64,000 nucleotides of DNA from an uncultured Bacteroidales bacterium (GCA_947253655.1 CAMYAE010000001.1:124001-188000), one strand, 5' to 3'; counted from the first letter of the stretch, positions 53,114 through 61,431 are shown. The notes: generated by a model not told the origin, from the letters alone. Made by a program: numbers and translations.

Positions 53114-54292
53114 TTATCTGTTTGAAATTTCTTTTAACATTGTTCCGATTTGATACAGGCCTCTCGGTACATGGAAACAACCTTTCCATTTTCCGCCTTT
53201 TAGAGGAAGAAGAACTTCTCCCCTCCTGTTCAGGTAGCCGTACCATTCAGGGTGCTCATAGTCCTTGAAATGGCTCCATAAATATTCGTCAAGTTTGACG
53301 AACCAGTCAAGACATTTCATATTTCCGGTAAGCTGATAGCCTTTGAGCATGGCGATAGCGGCTTCAATGTGCACCCACCATAATTTCTGATCCCATTCAA
53401 GTTGCTGTTGAGGGTAGCCTTTTCTGTCCATAAAATAGAAAATGCCTCCGTACTTCTTATCCCAGCCGTAATCTATTACCGACAATGATATTTCAACCGC
53501 TTTCTCGATCAGTTGCCTGTCATTGAGCCTCAAGCCTAAATTCTCCATAAACCATAATGCTTCCAAATCGTGTCCCGGGTTGATTGTCCTCCCCTCAAAG
53601 CAATCAATCATTTTGCCGTCAATCGCCGACACATTTTCCACCATGGCTCCTATTTCCGGCTGGTAGAATACGTCCATAACTTCGTGTATACAATCTTTTA
53701 TCGTCTTGTCAAGCAACTCCTTGTCTGAAATTATATGCTCGACTTCAAGGGCCATGTTACAGATAATCATGGGCAGGGCGAAGCCTTTCATCGGCCTTGT
53801 GCCGGGTACGGACTTTTCCCATATTCCTTTAGGATTATCTTTCCTTGCAAGGATTCTTGCGAAAGTCTTCTGTGCGATGTCCGCATATTCCTCGCTGCCC
53901 GTGGCTTTTGCAAGCTGTGCGAATGCCATGCAGGCGAAGGTGTTGGAAAATATATTATAAGGCTGTATTATCGGAGAGCCTTCTCTTGTAAGAGAGAAAT
54001 AGAAGTCGAAATTGCCGTCGTGCCCGTATTTCTTGAGAAATTCTGCCCCCTGCACAGCACAGTCCAGCCATTCCTGCTTCTTTTCCAATGAATTGTACAG
54101 CATGGAGAACATCCATACCTCCCGGCCTTGAAGCCAGATGAACTTGTCCGTGTCATATACGCTACCGTCCCTGTTCAGGCAGGTGAAGTATCCTCCGTAT
54201 TCTTTATCTTGGGATTTTTCCAGCCAGAAAGGAATGACCCGGCCAAGCAGCTCGTCTGAGTATTTGTCTGCAAGTTTCTTGAAATCAACCAT
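53114..54292 (-). CDS. AGE-family sugar epimerase/isomerase
   Basis: 392 residues, no signal peptide, so cytoplasmic. It has the alpha6/alpha6-barrel pattern of N-acylglucosamine 2-epimerase and related enzymes: GRVIPFWLEKSQDKEYGGYFTCLNRDGSVYDTDKFIWLQGREVWMFSMLY, INPGHDLEALWFM, WWVHIEAAIAMLKGY and GCFHVPRGLYQIG supply the catalytic histidines and arginine. Members interconvert GlcNAc/ManNAc, mannose/fructose or glucose, or epimerise cellobiose. First gene of the operon, it would act on the sugar imported by the MFS porter. Which reaction it performs cannot be read with certainty. Confidence 0.9.
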   Translation of the reverse strand: MVDFKKLADKYSDELLGRVIPFWLEKSQDKEYGGYFTCLNRDGSVYDTDKFIWLQGREVWMFSMLYNSLEKKQEWLDCAVQGAEFLKKYGHDGNFDFYFSLTREGSPIIQPYNIFSNTFACMAFAQLAKATGSEEYADIAQKTFARILARKDNPKGIWEKSVPGTRPMKGFALPMIICNMALEVEHIISDKELLDKTIKDCIHEVMDVFYQPEIGAMVENVSAIDGKMIDCFEGRTINPGHDLEALWFMENLGLRLNDRQLIEKAVEISLSVIDYGWDKKYGGIFYFMDRKGYPQQQLEWDQKLWWVHIEAAIAMLKGYQLTGNMKCLDWFVKLDEYLWSHFKDYEHPEWYGYLNRRGEVLLPLKGGKWKGCFHVPRGLYQIGTMLKEISNR

Positions 54293-54347
54293 ATTCGTAA
54301 TTTATATTTTAGCTTTAATCTTGAGTTATAATTATGAACAACTTTCA

Positions 54348-54355
54348 CAAATATA
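54348..54355 (-). promoter_or_regulatory. -7 box (TATATTTG) of the eight-gene glycan operon
   Basis: On the minus strand TATATTTG lies 55 bases before the AGE start. No clear -33 element is seen. All eight genes to 40559 are packed behind it with only one gap over 35 bases. The rest of the divergent gap (54293-54509) is very AT-rich with no other clear element. Confidence 0.5.
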
Positions 54356-54469
54356 ATTAATTTTATAATTAAGCGAACATAAAATAAATATTTTTATTAT
54401 TTTGGCAACAATTATTAAAAAATCATTGAAAATATAATGACAGCGAAGGATAATTATTAATATTATAAC

Positions 54470-54477
54470 TATATTTG
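54470..54477 (+). promoter_or_regulatory. -7 box (TATATTTG) of the DUF4434-MFS-ROK operon
   Basis: TATATTTG lies 32 bases before the DUF4434 start and is identical to the divergent box at 54348-54355. A ROK operator in this gap would allow control of both arms; no obvious palindrome is seen by eye. Confidence 0.5.
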
Positions 54478-54509
54478 AACCATATAAAAACCATAATATT
54501 TAAATAGAT

Positions 54510-55595
54510 ATGTCAAGTAGACGAGATTTTATAAAAGGTGCTGCTCTGGGTACGGCAGGCCTAATGTTGTCCGGCAGCATCAATCCTGCCGAGGCTATGT
54601 CAATGTCAGGCAAGACTATGCCGGGAGAGGCCAATGGCGGAGGGCTGATTGTCCCTCGGAATAACGGTCTTAGGATTACCGGAACTTTTTTGGATGAGAT
54701 TTCACATGACATCCCTCATCAGAATTGGGGCGAAAAGGAGTGGGACCGGGATTTTAGGTATATGAAAGAAATCGGGATAGATACCGTAATAGACATAAGG
54801 TGCGGTTATAGAAAATTCATCACCTATCCTTCTCCATATCTTTTGAAAAAAGGGTGTTATATGCCTTCTGTCGATTTGATAGATATGTTCTGTCGGCTGG
54901 CACAGAAATACGGCATGAAATTCTTCCTCGGATTGTACGACTCCGGCAAATATTGGGATACGGGCGACCTCAGCTATGAGATTGAGGCCAACAAATTTGT
55001 GATTGATGAGGTCTGGAAGATGTATGGAAGCCGATATAAGAGTTTTGCCGGCTGGTATGTGAGTGGGGAAATAAGCAGGAAGACCAAAGGTGCCATAGAC
55101 TCATTCAGAGCTTTGGGCAAGCAATGCAAGGAGGTCTCAGGCGGATTGCCGACATTTATCTCCCCTTGGATTGACGGCAAGAAGGCTGTCATGGGAACCG
55201 GAAGCATGACAAGGGCTGAGGCTGTTTCGGTTGCACAGCACGAAAAGGAGTGGAATGAGATATTTGACGGAATACACGGATATATCGACTATTGTGCTTT
55301 CCAGGACGGCCACATTGATTATGACGAGCTGGATGCATTTTTCAGTGTGAACAAGAAGCTTGCGGACAAATACGGAATGAAATGCTGGACAAACGCCGAG
55401 ACTTTCGACAGGGATATGCCTATAAGGTTTCTGCCTATTAAATTCGACAAGTTGAGATTGAAACTTGAAGCAGCCAAGAGGTGCGGCTATGACAAGGCGA
55501 TTACTTTCGAGTTCTCTCATTTCATGAGCCCTCAGTCTATGTACGCCTCAGCCGGTAACCTTTATAACAGATATAAGGAATATTTTAATTTGTAA
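54510..55595 (+). CDS. Tat-exported DUF4434 TIM-barrel protein, glycosidase-like
   Basis: 361 residues. The N-terminus SSRRDFIKGAALGTAG is a textbook twin-arginine signal (Arg 4 and Arg 5), so the protein is exported folded. The rest fits the DUF4434 alpha/beta barrel: RITGTFLDEISHDIPHQNWGEKEWDRDFRYMKEIGIDTVI, MKFFLGLYDSG, FAGWYVSGEI, MKCWTNAETFD and KAITFEFSHFMSP carry acidic residues at strand ends, as in retaining glycosidases. No member that I know has a defined activity. First of three plus-strand genes; the MFS gene follows after 1 base. Confidence 0.75.
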   Translation: MSSRRDFIKGAALGTAGLMLSGSINPAEAMSMSGKTMPGEANGGGLIVPRNNGLRITGTFLDEISHDIPHQNWGEKEWDRDFRYMKEIGIDTVIDIRCGYRKFITYPSPYLLKKGCYMPSVDLIDMFCRLAQKYGMKFFLGLYDSGKYWDTGDLSYEIEANKFVIDEVWKMYGSRYKSFAGWYVSGEISRKTKGAIDSFRALGKQCKEVSGGLPTFISPWIDGKKAVMGTGSMTRAEAVSVAQHEKEWNEIFDGIHGYIDYCAFQDGHIDYDELDAFFSVNKKLADKYGMKCWTNAETFDRDMPIRFLPIKFDKLRLKLEAAKRCGYDKAITFEFSHFMSPQSMYASAGNLYNRYKEYFNL

Positions 55596-55596
55596 T

Positions 55597-57006
55597 ATGA
55601 CGGCTAATAAATCAAACTCCGGTTATGTGGTGTTCCTCTCCGTTGTAGCGGCACTCGGAGGCATATTGTTCGGTTATGACACAGCCGTGATTTCGGGTAC
55701 GACATCTGCCGTGGCCACGCAGTTCGGACTGGATACGATGCAGGAGGGCTGGTATGTCGGTTGCGCCCTTTTAGGCTCTATATTGGGCGTTATGGTGGCA
55801 GGAATGCTTAGCGACGGACTTGGAAGAAAACTAACCATGCTCATTTCCGCCGTGCTGTTCAGCATCTCCGCAATCGGTTGTGCCTTTTGTGCGGATTTTG
55901 TTCAGTTGGTTCTGTTCAGGATAATTGGAGGAGTGGGAATAGGCATAATATCCATAGTATCGCCTGTCTATATTGCCGAAGTCGCCTCTCCGGAAAAGAG
56001 GGGCAGTATGGTAGCCCTGTATCAGCTGGCAATTACAATAGGATTTTTGCTCGCTTATTTAGTCAATTATATGATTATAGGCAGGGTGGAATCGGGTGCC
56101 CCTTACGAAAATCCTGTATTGCGGAAGCTTATGTCCGATGAGTTCTGGAGGGGAATGCTCGGGAGCGAAACGCTGCCGGATCTATTGTTCCTTGTGATAA
56201 TATTCTTTATCCCTGAAAGCCCGAGATGGCTGATAATAAAGGGACGTACCGATGAGGCTGTCAATGTCCTTGGCAGGATATATGACTCTCATGAAGAAGT
56301 TATGTCGCAGGTTGCACTTACCCAGTCCAGCATAACGAACACGGATAAATCGGAATGGAAAGAGCTGTTCAGGCCGGGAATTCTTTCCGCTGTGCTGATA
56401 GGGTGTGCGATAGCCATTTTAGGACAGTTCATGGGCGTCAATGCGGTTTTGTATTATGGGCCTAAAATATTCACCGATGCCGGTCTTTCAGGAGGAGATT
56501 CCATGTTCTCTCAGGTGCTGGTCGGTGTTGTGAACATGCTGACTACAATAGTTGCATTGCTGATAATAGACAAGGTCGGGAGAAAGCAGCTGGTCTATTG
56601 GGGCGTGTCCGGCATGATAATATCGCTGCTGATGATCGGTACGTATTTCTGCTTCGGCGGCGATTTGGGGCTGGGACAGAAGTTCCTGCTGTTCTTCTTC
56701 CTGTTCTATGTGTTCTGCACTGCGATAAGCATTTCAGCCGTTGTATTTGTGCTGTTGTCGGAGATGTACCCTAACAAGGTCAGAGGCCTTGCAATGAGTG
56801 TTGCCGGTCTGGCTTTGTGGGTAGGGACTTTCCTCATCGGGCAGCTTACTCCTTGGATGCTGGAGCATCTGACACCGGCAGGCACTTTCTTCCTGTTTGC
56901 CTTTATGTGTCTGCCGTACATGTACATAATGTGGAAGCATGTTCCTGAAACCACCGGGAAGACATTGGAGGAAATTGAAGCTTATTGGACGCGAAAGAAC
57001 AAATGA
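55597..57006 (+). CDS. Sugar porter (MFS) of the glycan locus
   Basis: 469 residues with 12 membrane helices. Sugar-porter signatures are clear: GYDTAVISGT (helix 1), the loop 2-3 motif GMLSDGLGRKL, PESPRWLIIKGR after helix 6, and PETTGKTLEEIE at the end. The closest types are proton-coupled xylose/arabinose/galactose symporters of the inner membrane. It lies 1 base after the DUF4434 gene and the ROK gene begins 1 base after its stop, so the three are translated as one unit. It should import the monosaccharide freed by the locus; which one is unknown. Confidence 0.93.
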   Translation: MTANKSNSGYVVFLSVVAALGGILFGYDTAVISGTTSAVATQFGLDTMQEGWYVGCALLGSILGVMVAGMLSDGLGRKLTMLISAVLFSISAIGCAFCADFVQLVLFRIIGGVGIGIISIVSPVYIAEVASPEKRGSMVALYQLAITIGFLLAYLVNYMIIGRVESGAPYENPVLRKLMSDEFWRGMLGSETLPDLLFLVIIFFIPESPRWLIIKGRTDEAVNVLGRIYDSHEEVMSQVALTQSSITNTDKSEWKELFRPGILSAVLIGCAIAILGQFMGVNAVLYYGPKIFTDAGLSGGDSMFSQVLVGVVNMLTTIVALLIIDKVGRKQLVYWGVSGMIISLLMIGTYFCFGGDLGLGQKFLLFFFLFYVFCTAISISAVVFVLLSEMYPNKVRGLAMSVAGLALWVGTFLIGQLTPWMLEHLTPAGTFFLFAFMCLPYMYIMWKHVPETTGKTLEEIEAYWTRKNK

Positions 57007-57007
57007 T

Positions 57008-58210
57008 ATGAGTGCCGGGAATTTTTTACTGTCCGACAATGATAAGAATTTGCGTAGCAAGAAGAAGATGCTTCGTCTATGCATAAATCAGGACTATACT
57101 ATAACTGAGTTGTCGAACGAACTGGACATCAGCATTCCTACAATCACCAAACTGATGACCGAAATGATTGATGACGGTTTGATGGAGGATAAGGGAAAGC
57201 AGGAGACTTCCGGTGGAAGAAAGCCGTCTTTCTACGGATTGAATTCATCCGCAGGCTACATTATCGGTGTGGAGGTGAGTAGAAGCGTGGTAAATATCTG
57301 CCTTACAAATTTCCTGGGACGGGTAATAAATTCTTCATTCGGAATTTCCTTCACCCTCCGCAATACCGAGGAGTCCTTCGAAGAGCTTGCCGGAATCATC
57401 AAGAAAGAAATAGAGGATTACGGCATATCTATGGATGATGTGCTTACTTGCGGCGTAACGCTGTCGGGGCGGATAAATCCATTCACCGGATACAGTTTCA
57501 CCTATTTCATAAGTGAGGACAAGCCTATTACTGAGCTTCTTGAATTAAAGTTGGGAATTCCTGTCATCGTTGAGAACGACACAAGGGCTATGGCCTATGG
57601 GGAGTATCTCCATGGAGTGGCATCCGGAGAAAAGAATTTCTTGTTTTTCAATGTGAGCTGGGGGTTGGGAATGGGGATGATACTGAATTCCAAACTTTAT
57701 TACGGCAAGTCCGGTTTCTCCGGAGAAATAGGGCATTTCCCGCTTCTGAACAACGATATAATGTGCCGTTGCGGGAAAGTGGGCTGCTTGGAAACCGGAG
57801 CATCCGGCTCGGCAGTGCACCGGGTAATTATGGAGAAATTGAGTGAGGGCAGAACATCCGTCCTTTCGGAAAAGTTCAAGAACAATGAGGAAATCACCAC
57901 TTCAGATATTATCAATGCTGTCCGCGAAGAAGACTTTCTTGCAATTGAGGCTGTGGAGCAAATCGGTTCGGTGCTTGGTAGGGCCATAGCCGGACTGATA
58001 AATCTTTTTAATCCCGAATTGGTCGTTATCGGCGGCCGGTATGCCGCTGTCGGTGATTATATTATGCTTCCGGTGAAGAACGCGATAAACAAGTTCTCGT
58101 TAAGTATTGTGAGCCGGGACACCTCGATAAAATTGAGCAAGCTTGATGATATGGCCGGTCCCATGGGAGCCTGCCTTTTGGCAAGAGACAATATGCTCGA
58201 ATTGATCTAA
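57008..58210 (+). CDS. ROK-family transcriptional regulator
   Basis: 400 residues from the ATG at 57008; the upstream in-frame ATG lies inside the MFS gene. A winged helix-turn-helix (about 20-62, ITELSNELDISIPTITKLMTEMI) precedes a ROK sugar-binding domain. The zinc site is intact: His 243 (GEIGHF) and Cys 253, 255 and 260 (CRCGKVGC). The kinase phosphate loop is degenerate: GVEVSRSV (from residue 87) in place of the DxGGT pattern, so it should bind a sugar but not phosphorylate it, like NagC or Mlc. Its stop overlaps that of the convergent transporter gene. It likely controls both arms of the locus. Confidence 0.88.
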   Translation: MSAGNFLLSDNDKNLRSKKKMLRLCINQDYTITELSNELDISIPTITKLMTEMIDDGLMEDKGKQETSGGRKPSFYGLNSSAGYIIGVEVSRSVVNICLTNFLGRVINSSFGISFTLRNTEESFEELAGIIKKEIEDYGISMDDVLTCGVTLSGRINPFTGYSFTYFISEDKPITELLELKLGIPVIVENDTRAMAYGEYLHGVASGEKNFLFFNVSWGLGMGMILNSKLYYGKSGFSGEIGHFPLLNNDIMCRCGKVGCLETGASGSAVHRVIMEKLSEGRTSVLSEKFKNNEEITTSDIINAVREEDFLAIEAVEQIGSVLGRAIAGLINLFNPELVVIGGRYAAVGDYIMLPVKNAINKFSLSIVSRDTSIKLSKLDDMAGPMGACLLARDNMLELI

Positions 58211-59157
58211 TGTCTGATTTTGTAGAGTTCGTATGTATTGACAAGATTATGCCATATACTGTAAAAGCCTCCGGCTATGGAGGTTACAGGTGTCATATAT
58301 GAATAACCGAGCCATATAAAGAAGCCGGTGTTCTTTTGTCCCATTGCTTGGCCGGCTGTTATAGCGTGTTCCTTGCCATACCTTTTTGCAGACATCCTGC
58401 CGACTTTGAACTGGAGTAGGCAGCATATCAGTGAAACCGCTCCTATAAGTAAGGTTATATAGAAAGGCAAGTTGCTGTATATTAGAACTTTGGCGGCGAG
58501 GAAGAGAGCGAAAGTCAGGCTTACTCCCCAAAAATAGAAGGCCAGGTTGACATACCGGGCTAACAGTTTCTGCAACTTAGGCAGGGTGTATCTTATTGTC
58601 CAGGCAGCTGCACATGGAAGCAGAAGAATCGAGAACACCCGCCTGACAATAGCCGTGAATGAGTCCATGAACGACAGGTCCTGTGTGTGGTGTACAAGTG
58701 GAATCATGAAAGGTATGAGCAAGGAGGCTACTGCGTTGATAATCACTGTGTAAGTTATTACCTCGGAGACATTTCCGCCCAATTTTGCAGTAATCACCCC
58801 GGCTGCGGCTGCAGTAGGGCATATAAAGCACAGCATGGCGCATTCAATCAATATCCTGAAGTTGCTCAGTTTGAGAAAAGTGGCTATGACGGCAAGCACT
58901 ATGAACAGGACACTCTGTAGTGCGATTAGGGTAAAATACCATTTGTGCAGTTTCATGTCCGTCGGAGGGACGACATTGAATTGCAAGAAAAGCATAATGC
59001 TGACCAGAATGGGCTGTATATTGGCTGCAAACTTGCTGAATCCGGCTTCGTAGGGCTGTAGGAATGTTACGGAATGGATAAGAAGAAATGTCGAGACTCC
59101 TGTCAGAATTGCAAGCGGGAGCATCCAGTTTTTTAGGAATCTAACCGCTTTCGTCAT
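58207..59157 (-). CDS. Ten-helix membrane transporter, SBF/BASS-like
   Basis: 316 residues with about nine or ten hydrophobic segments. The pattern (ICPTAAAAGVITAKLGG in a middle helix, GQAMGQKNTGFFIWLGYSYMTPVTSIAGG near the end) resembles the bile acid/sodium symporter fold, with its broken-helix crossover. Such proteins move organic anions or vitamins. The start overlaps the next gene upstream by 4 bases (ATGA), so the pair is coupled, and the stop overlaps the ROK stop codon from the other strand. The substrate cannot be told, and the family call is moderate. Confidence 0.62.
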   Translation of the reverse strand: MTKAVRFLKNWMLPLAILTGVSTFLLIHSVTFLQPYEAGFSKFAANIQPILVSIMLFLQFNVVPPTDMKLHKWYFTLIALQSVLFIVLAVIATFLKLSNFRILIECAMLCFICPTAAAAGVITAKLGGNVSEVITYTVIINAVASLLIPFMIPLVHHTQDLSFMDSFTAIVRRVFSILLLPCAAAWTIRYTLPKLQKLLARYVNLAFYFWGVSLTFALFLAAKVLIYSNLPFYITLLIGAVSLICCLLQFKVGRMSAKRYGKEHAITAGQAMGQKNTGFFIWLGYSYMTPVTSIAGGFYSIWHNLVNTYELYKIRH

Positions 59158-59858
59158 AAAGCAGCATCCTCCTTTTTGTCGTATCTGTCAATGGCAGAGG
59201 AAAATATGAACTTGACAAGAGGGTCGGTCAGCCGCATGAGCAGGCCGGTGAATACGGCGAGAATCAATGTGCCTTCGCGAATTACAATGTCTCCGCCGTT
59301 TCCGAAAGGGCTTTTGAATACGAGCATGGCGAAAATTGCAGAGATCGCTACTAAGAAAATGTCAAATCCGACCTTTACGTTTGCGAAGCGGAGTTTTGTG
59401 ACTTGAGCAATTGCAGCCGTAGTCTGCTCGCCGGCAAGCATCCATGCTCCTCCGAACACTTCTAAACTTACGCCAAGTGCGGTAAGTGCCACTGTCAGCA
59501 GGCAAAGTGTCAGCCTCATAAGATAGGAGGAGACTTCTATCCAATCAAAAGCCCAAATTGCAGCATCTGTCAGAATGCCGAAAACTATGGCGGCGGGTAT
59601 TTGCATCAAATATGCCAACTTGAAATCCTTGCGAAGTAAAATTACCTGTAACAATATGAATATTAGGTGCATGGCGATAGTATATTCCCCAACTGTAAGA
59701 CTGTGATTCCACAGGTTTACCACTACCGGCGGACAGGATACGGGTGCAGTTCCCAAATCTGATTTTATGGAAAGTGCCACACCGATTGCTATGAAGACCA
59801 GACCCAATGTTGCAACCGTATATCTTACTATGTATTCTCCGATTCTGTTTTTCAACAT
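59154..59858 (-). CDS. DUF6198/YitT-like membrane protein
   Basis: 234 residues with about five or six membrane helices. VFIAIGVALSIKSDLGTAPVSCPPVVV in the first part is typical of YczE/YitT-like proteins and of DUF6198. The function of the family is unknown. It is the first of a two-gene minus-strand unit, overlapping the SBF-like transporter gene by 4 bases. A near-match -7 box (GATATTTG on the minus strand at 59881-59888) lies 22 bases upstream. Confidence 0.7.
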   Translation of the reverse strand: MLKNRIGEYIVRYTVATLGLVFIAIGVALSIKSDLGTAPVSCPPVVVNLWNHSLTVGEYTIAMHLIFILLQVILLRKDFKLAYLMQIPAAIVFGILTDAAIWAFDWIEVSSYLMRLTLCLLTVALTALGVSLEVFGGAWMLAGEQTTAAIAQVTKLRFANVKVGFDIFLVAISAIFAMLVFKSPFGNGGDIVIREGTLILAVFTGLLMRLTDPLVKFIFSSAIDRYDKKEDAAL

Positions 59859-60216
59859 AATTACTCCTTAATAAGGACTGCAAATATCGGATAAAATTTT
59901 TTTATAACGAAATGCAGATGTCATGGATGTCTTAGGGGGAGGGTCAACAGGCAAGGGCAACGCAATTTTTGTCTCGGTCTTCGGTTAATCTTGAACTTCG
60001 CACTCATGATAAAAAGGTACTTGATGCTGCCAGAGCTTGGTCGGCTAAGAGTATAGTTATCATTAATAATAAGCATAAAAGATTGAACGGCTTTTAAGAA
60101 TCATAAAAATTCCATTAAACATTCATCAATATTTGTAGTGGCCTTAGGTTTTCACAAATCTTAAACGAGGCGGTCTTTTATTGTGCTATATTGGCCTAAA
60201 ACAAAAAAGATTAGAT
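59859..60216. other. 358-base gap with a possible gene remnant
   Basis: This gap between the divergent DUF6198 gene and the DUF4493 lipoprotein gene has no clear gene. One plus-strand frame (59936-60097) is open for 53 codons with protein-like composition (LELRTHDKKVLDAARAWS near its middle) but has no ATG; TTG at 59969 could start a 42-residue peptide. A partial -7 box (AATATTTG, one mismatch to TAnnTTTG, about 60128) precedes the lipoprotein gene. Confidence 0.3.
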
Positions 60217-61296
60217 ATGAAAAGACTGTTTACCAAAAGATTTATGCCTGGGCTGGCATTAAGCTCGATTGTATTGTTGTCTGCACTTGCCTGCAATTTC
60301 CTTGGTGAAGGGGAGGACGGACGCCTGTCAGTATGTTTCGACGGATATTATAGGACAAAATCCTTGGAGGAACTTCCTGACACAAATGAATTCATCCTGA
60401 ACATTACAGGTCCGGACGGTGAGAAGGTGTATTCCGGCAGGTTTGCCGATTCTCCGGAAAGCTTTGTAGCGAGGCCGGGCTCATACGTCATCTCTGTGCG
60501 CTCGTCCGAAAACACCAAGCCGGGGTTTTCAAACCCTGTTTTCGGGGATGACCAATGTGTGATTGTCCCGTCGGGCGGGAAATGCAAGGCTGTAATGAAG
60601 TGTGTCCAGGTGAATTGCGGTGTCAGGCTGAGATTTGCCGCGGATTTCAGACGGAACTGTGACGGTATAGTGTATATTACATCTAAAGACGGCAGATTGC
60701 TTTACGGCTCGTCCGAGAGCAGGGTAGCATATTTCAATCCTGGCGAGATCTGCGTTATGCTTGACAATGACGGAAAAGAGACGTTGCTTTTCAAAAGGCA
60801 GATGCGTGCACGTGACATGCTGGATATGGGAATATCCGCTCCTGATGTCCATTCCTCAGACAAGGACAGGGACATTTCCATTTCAATAGATACGTCAAGG
60901 AATTGGACATCGGACGAGTTTGTTATTGGAGGGGGTTCAAATAGGGGCGATTCAAAAGAAGCGGCATTCTCCATAGCAGAGGCTAAGTCCAATATCGGAG
61001 CGTCCGGCAAATGGGTTTACGGTTTCATTGTCGGCTCCTTCAAGTCTTCAAGTAACCTCTTGTTTGACCCTCCTTTTACATCTGCGACCAATATTGCCAT
61101 AGCCGGACGGCGCAGTGTATCAGACAAGAATTCATGTATGTCATTGGAGCTTAGGAAAGGGAAGTTACGCACGGAACTTAATCTGCTCGATAATCCTGCA
61201 AACCTAAAAAGGAAACTGTATGTAAAGGGGGACATAGTGGAAGCCTATTATGGCATTCCGGGCATAAAGAATATAACCGAATACGCACTAAATTAG
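60217..61296 (+). CDS. DUF4493/DUF6359 lipoprotein
   Basis: 359 residues from the ATG at 60217 (a TTG at 60181 adds a poor leader). Lipobox SALAC (Cys 26) directs surface or periplasmic anchoring. Residues 35-240 fit DUF4493-type tandem beta domains (EDGRLSVCFDGYYRTKSLEELPDTNEFILNITG, FVARPGSYVISVRSSENTKPGFSNPVFGD). Residues 255-359 fit the OB-like DUF6359 (FSIAEAKSNIGASGKWVYGFIVGSFK ... IVEAYYGIPGIKNITEYALN). Both are common in secreted Bacteroidales proteins; function unknown. It stands alone before a convergent tRNA gene. Confidence 0.72.
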   Translation: MKRLFTKRFMPGLALSSIVLLSALACNFLGEGEDGRLSVCFDGYYRTKSLEELPDTNEFILNITGPDGEKVYSGRFADSPESFVARPGSYVISVRSSENTKPGFSNPVFGDDQCVIVPSGGKCKAVMKCVQVNCGVRLRFAADFRRNCDGIVYITSKDGRLLYGSSESRVAYFNPGEICVMLDNDGKETLLFKRQMRARDMLDMGISAPDVHSSDKDRDISISIDTSRNWTSDEFVIGGGSNRGDSKEAAFSIAEAKSNIGASGKWVYGFIVGSFKSSSNLLFDPPFTSATNIAIAGRRSVSDKNSCMSLELRKGKLRTELNLLDNPANLKRKLYVKGDIVEAYYGIPGIKNITEYALN

Positions 61297-61300
61297 TCTG

Positions 61301-61373
61301 AGCGGAATACGGGACTCGGACCCGCGACCTTCGGCTTGGGAAGCCAACGCTCTACCAGCTGAGCTAATTCCGC
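61301..61373 (-). tRNA. tRNA-Gly (anticodon CCC)
   Basis: On the minus strand the 73 bases fold into a standard cloverleaf. The acceptor arms are GCGGAAT and ATTCCGC with discriminator T. The D arm contains AGCTCAGCTGGTAGAGC, and the T arm GGTCCGAGTCCC. The anticodon loop TTCCCAA lies within the stem GGC/GCC, so bases 34-36 are CCC, reading GGG glycine codons. CCA is not encoded. The gene is convergent with the DUF4493 lipoprotein gene, five bases from its stop. Confidence 0.93.
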
Positions 61374-61423
61374 AAATTGAAAGAGGATGTGCCAAAACTT
61401 AAAGTCAAAACACAACCTCTTTG

Positions 61424-61431
61424 CAAAGATA
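61424..61431 (-). promoter_or_regulatory. -7 box (TATCTTTG) upstream of tRNA-Gly
   Basis: On the minus strand TATCTTTG lies 50 bases before the tRNA. Between them an inverted repeat (AAAGAGGATGTG at 61380-61391 and CACAACCTCTTT at 61411-61422, 11 of 12 pairs) could form a hairpin in the precursor or act on plus-strand transcripts from the lipoprotein gene. Confidence 0.45.

Noticed and set aside
54293..54509. Clear ROK operator palindrome in the divergent gap
   Set aside because: Only AT-rich sequence and -7 boxes were found; no convincing inverted repeat could be picked out by eye.
61301..61373. Integrated element attached to tRNA-Gly
   Set aside because: No integrase gene or duplicated tRNA end is visible on either side.
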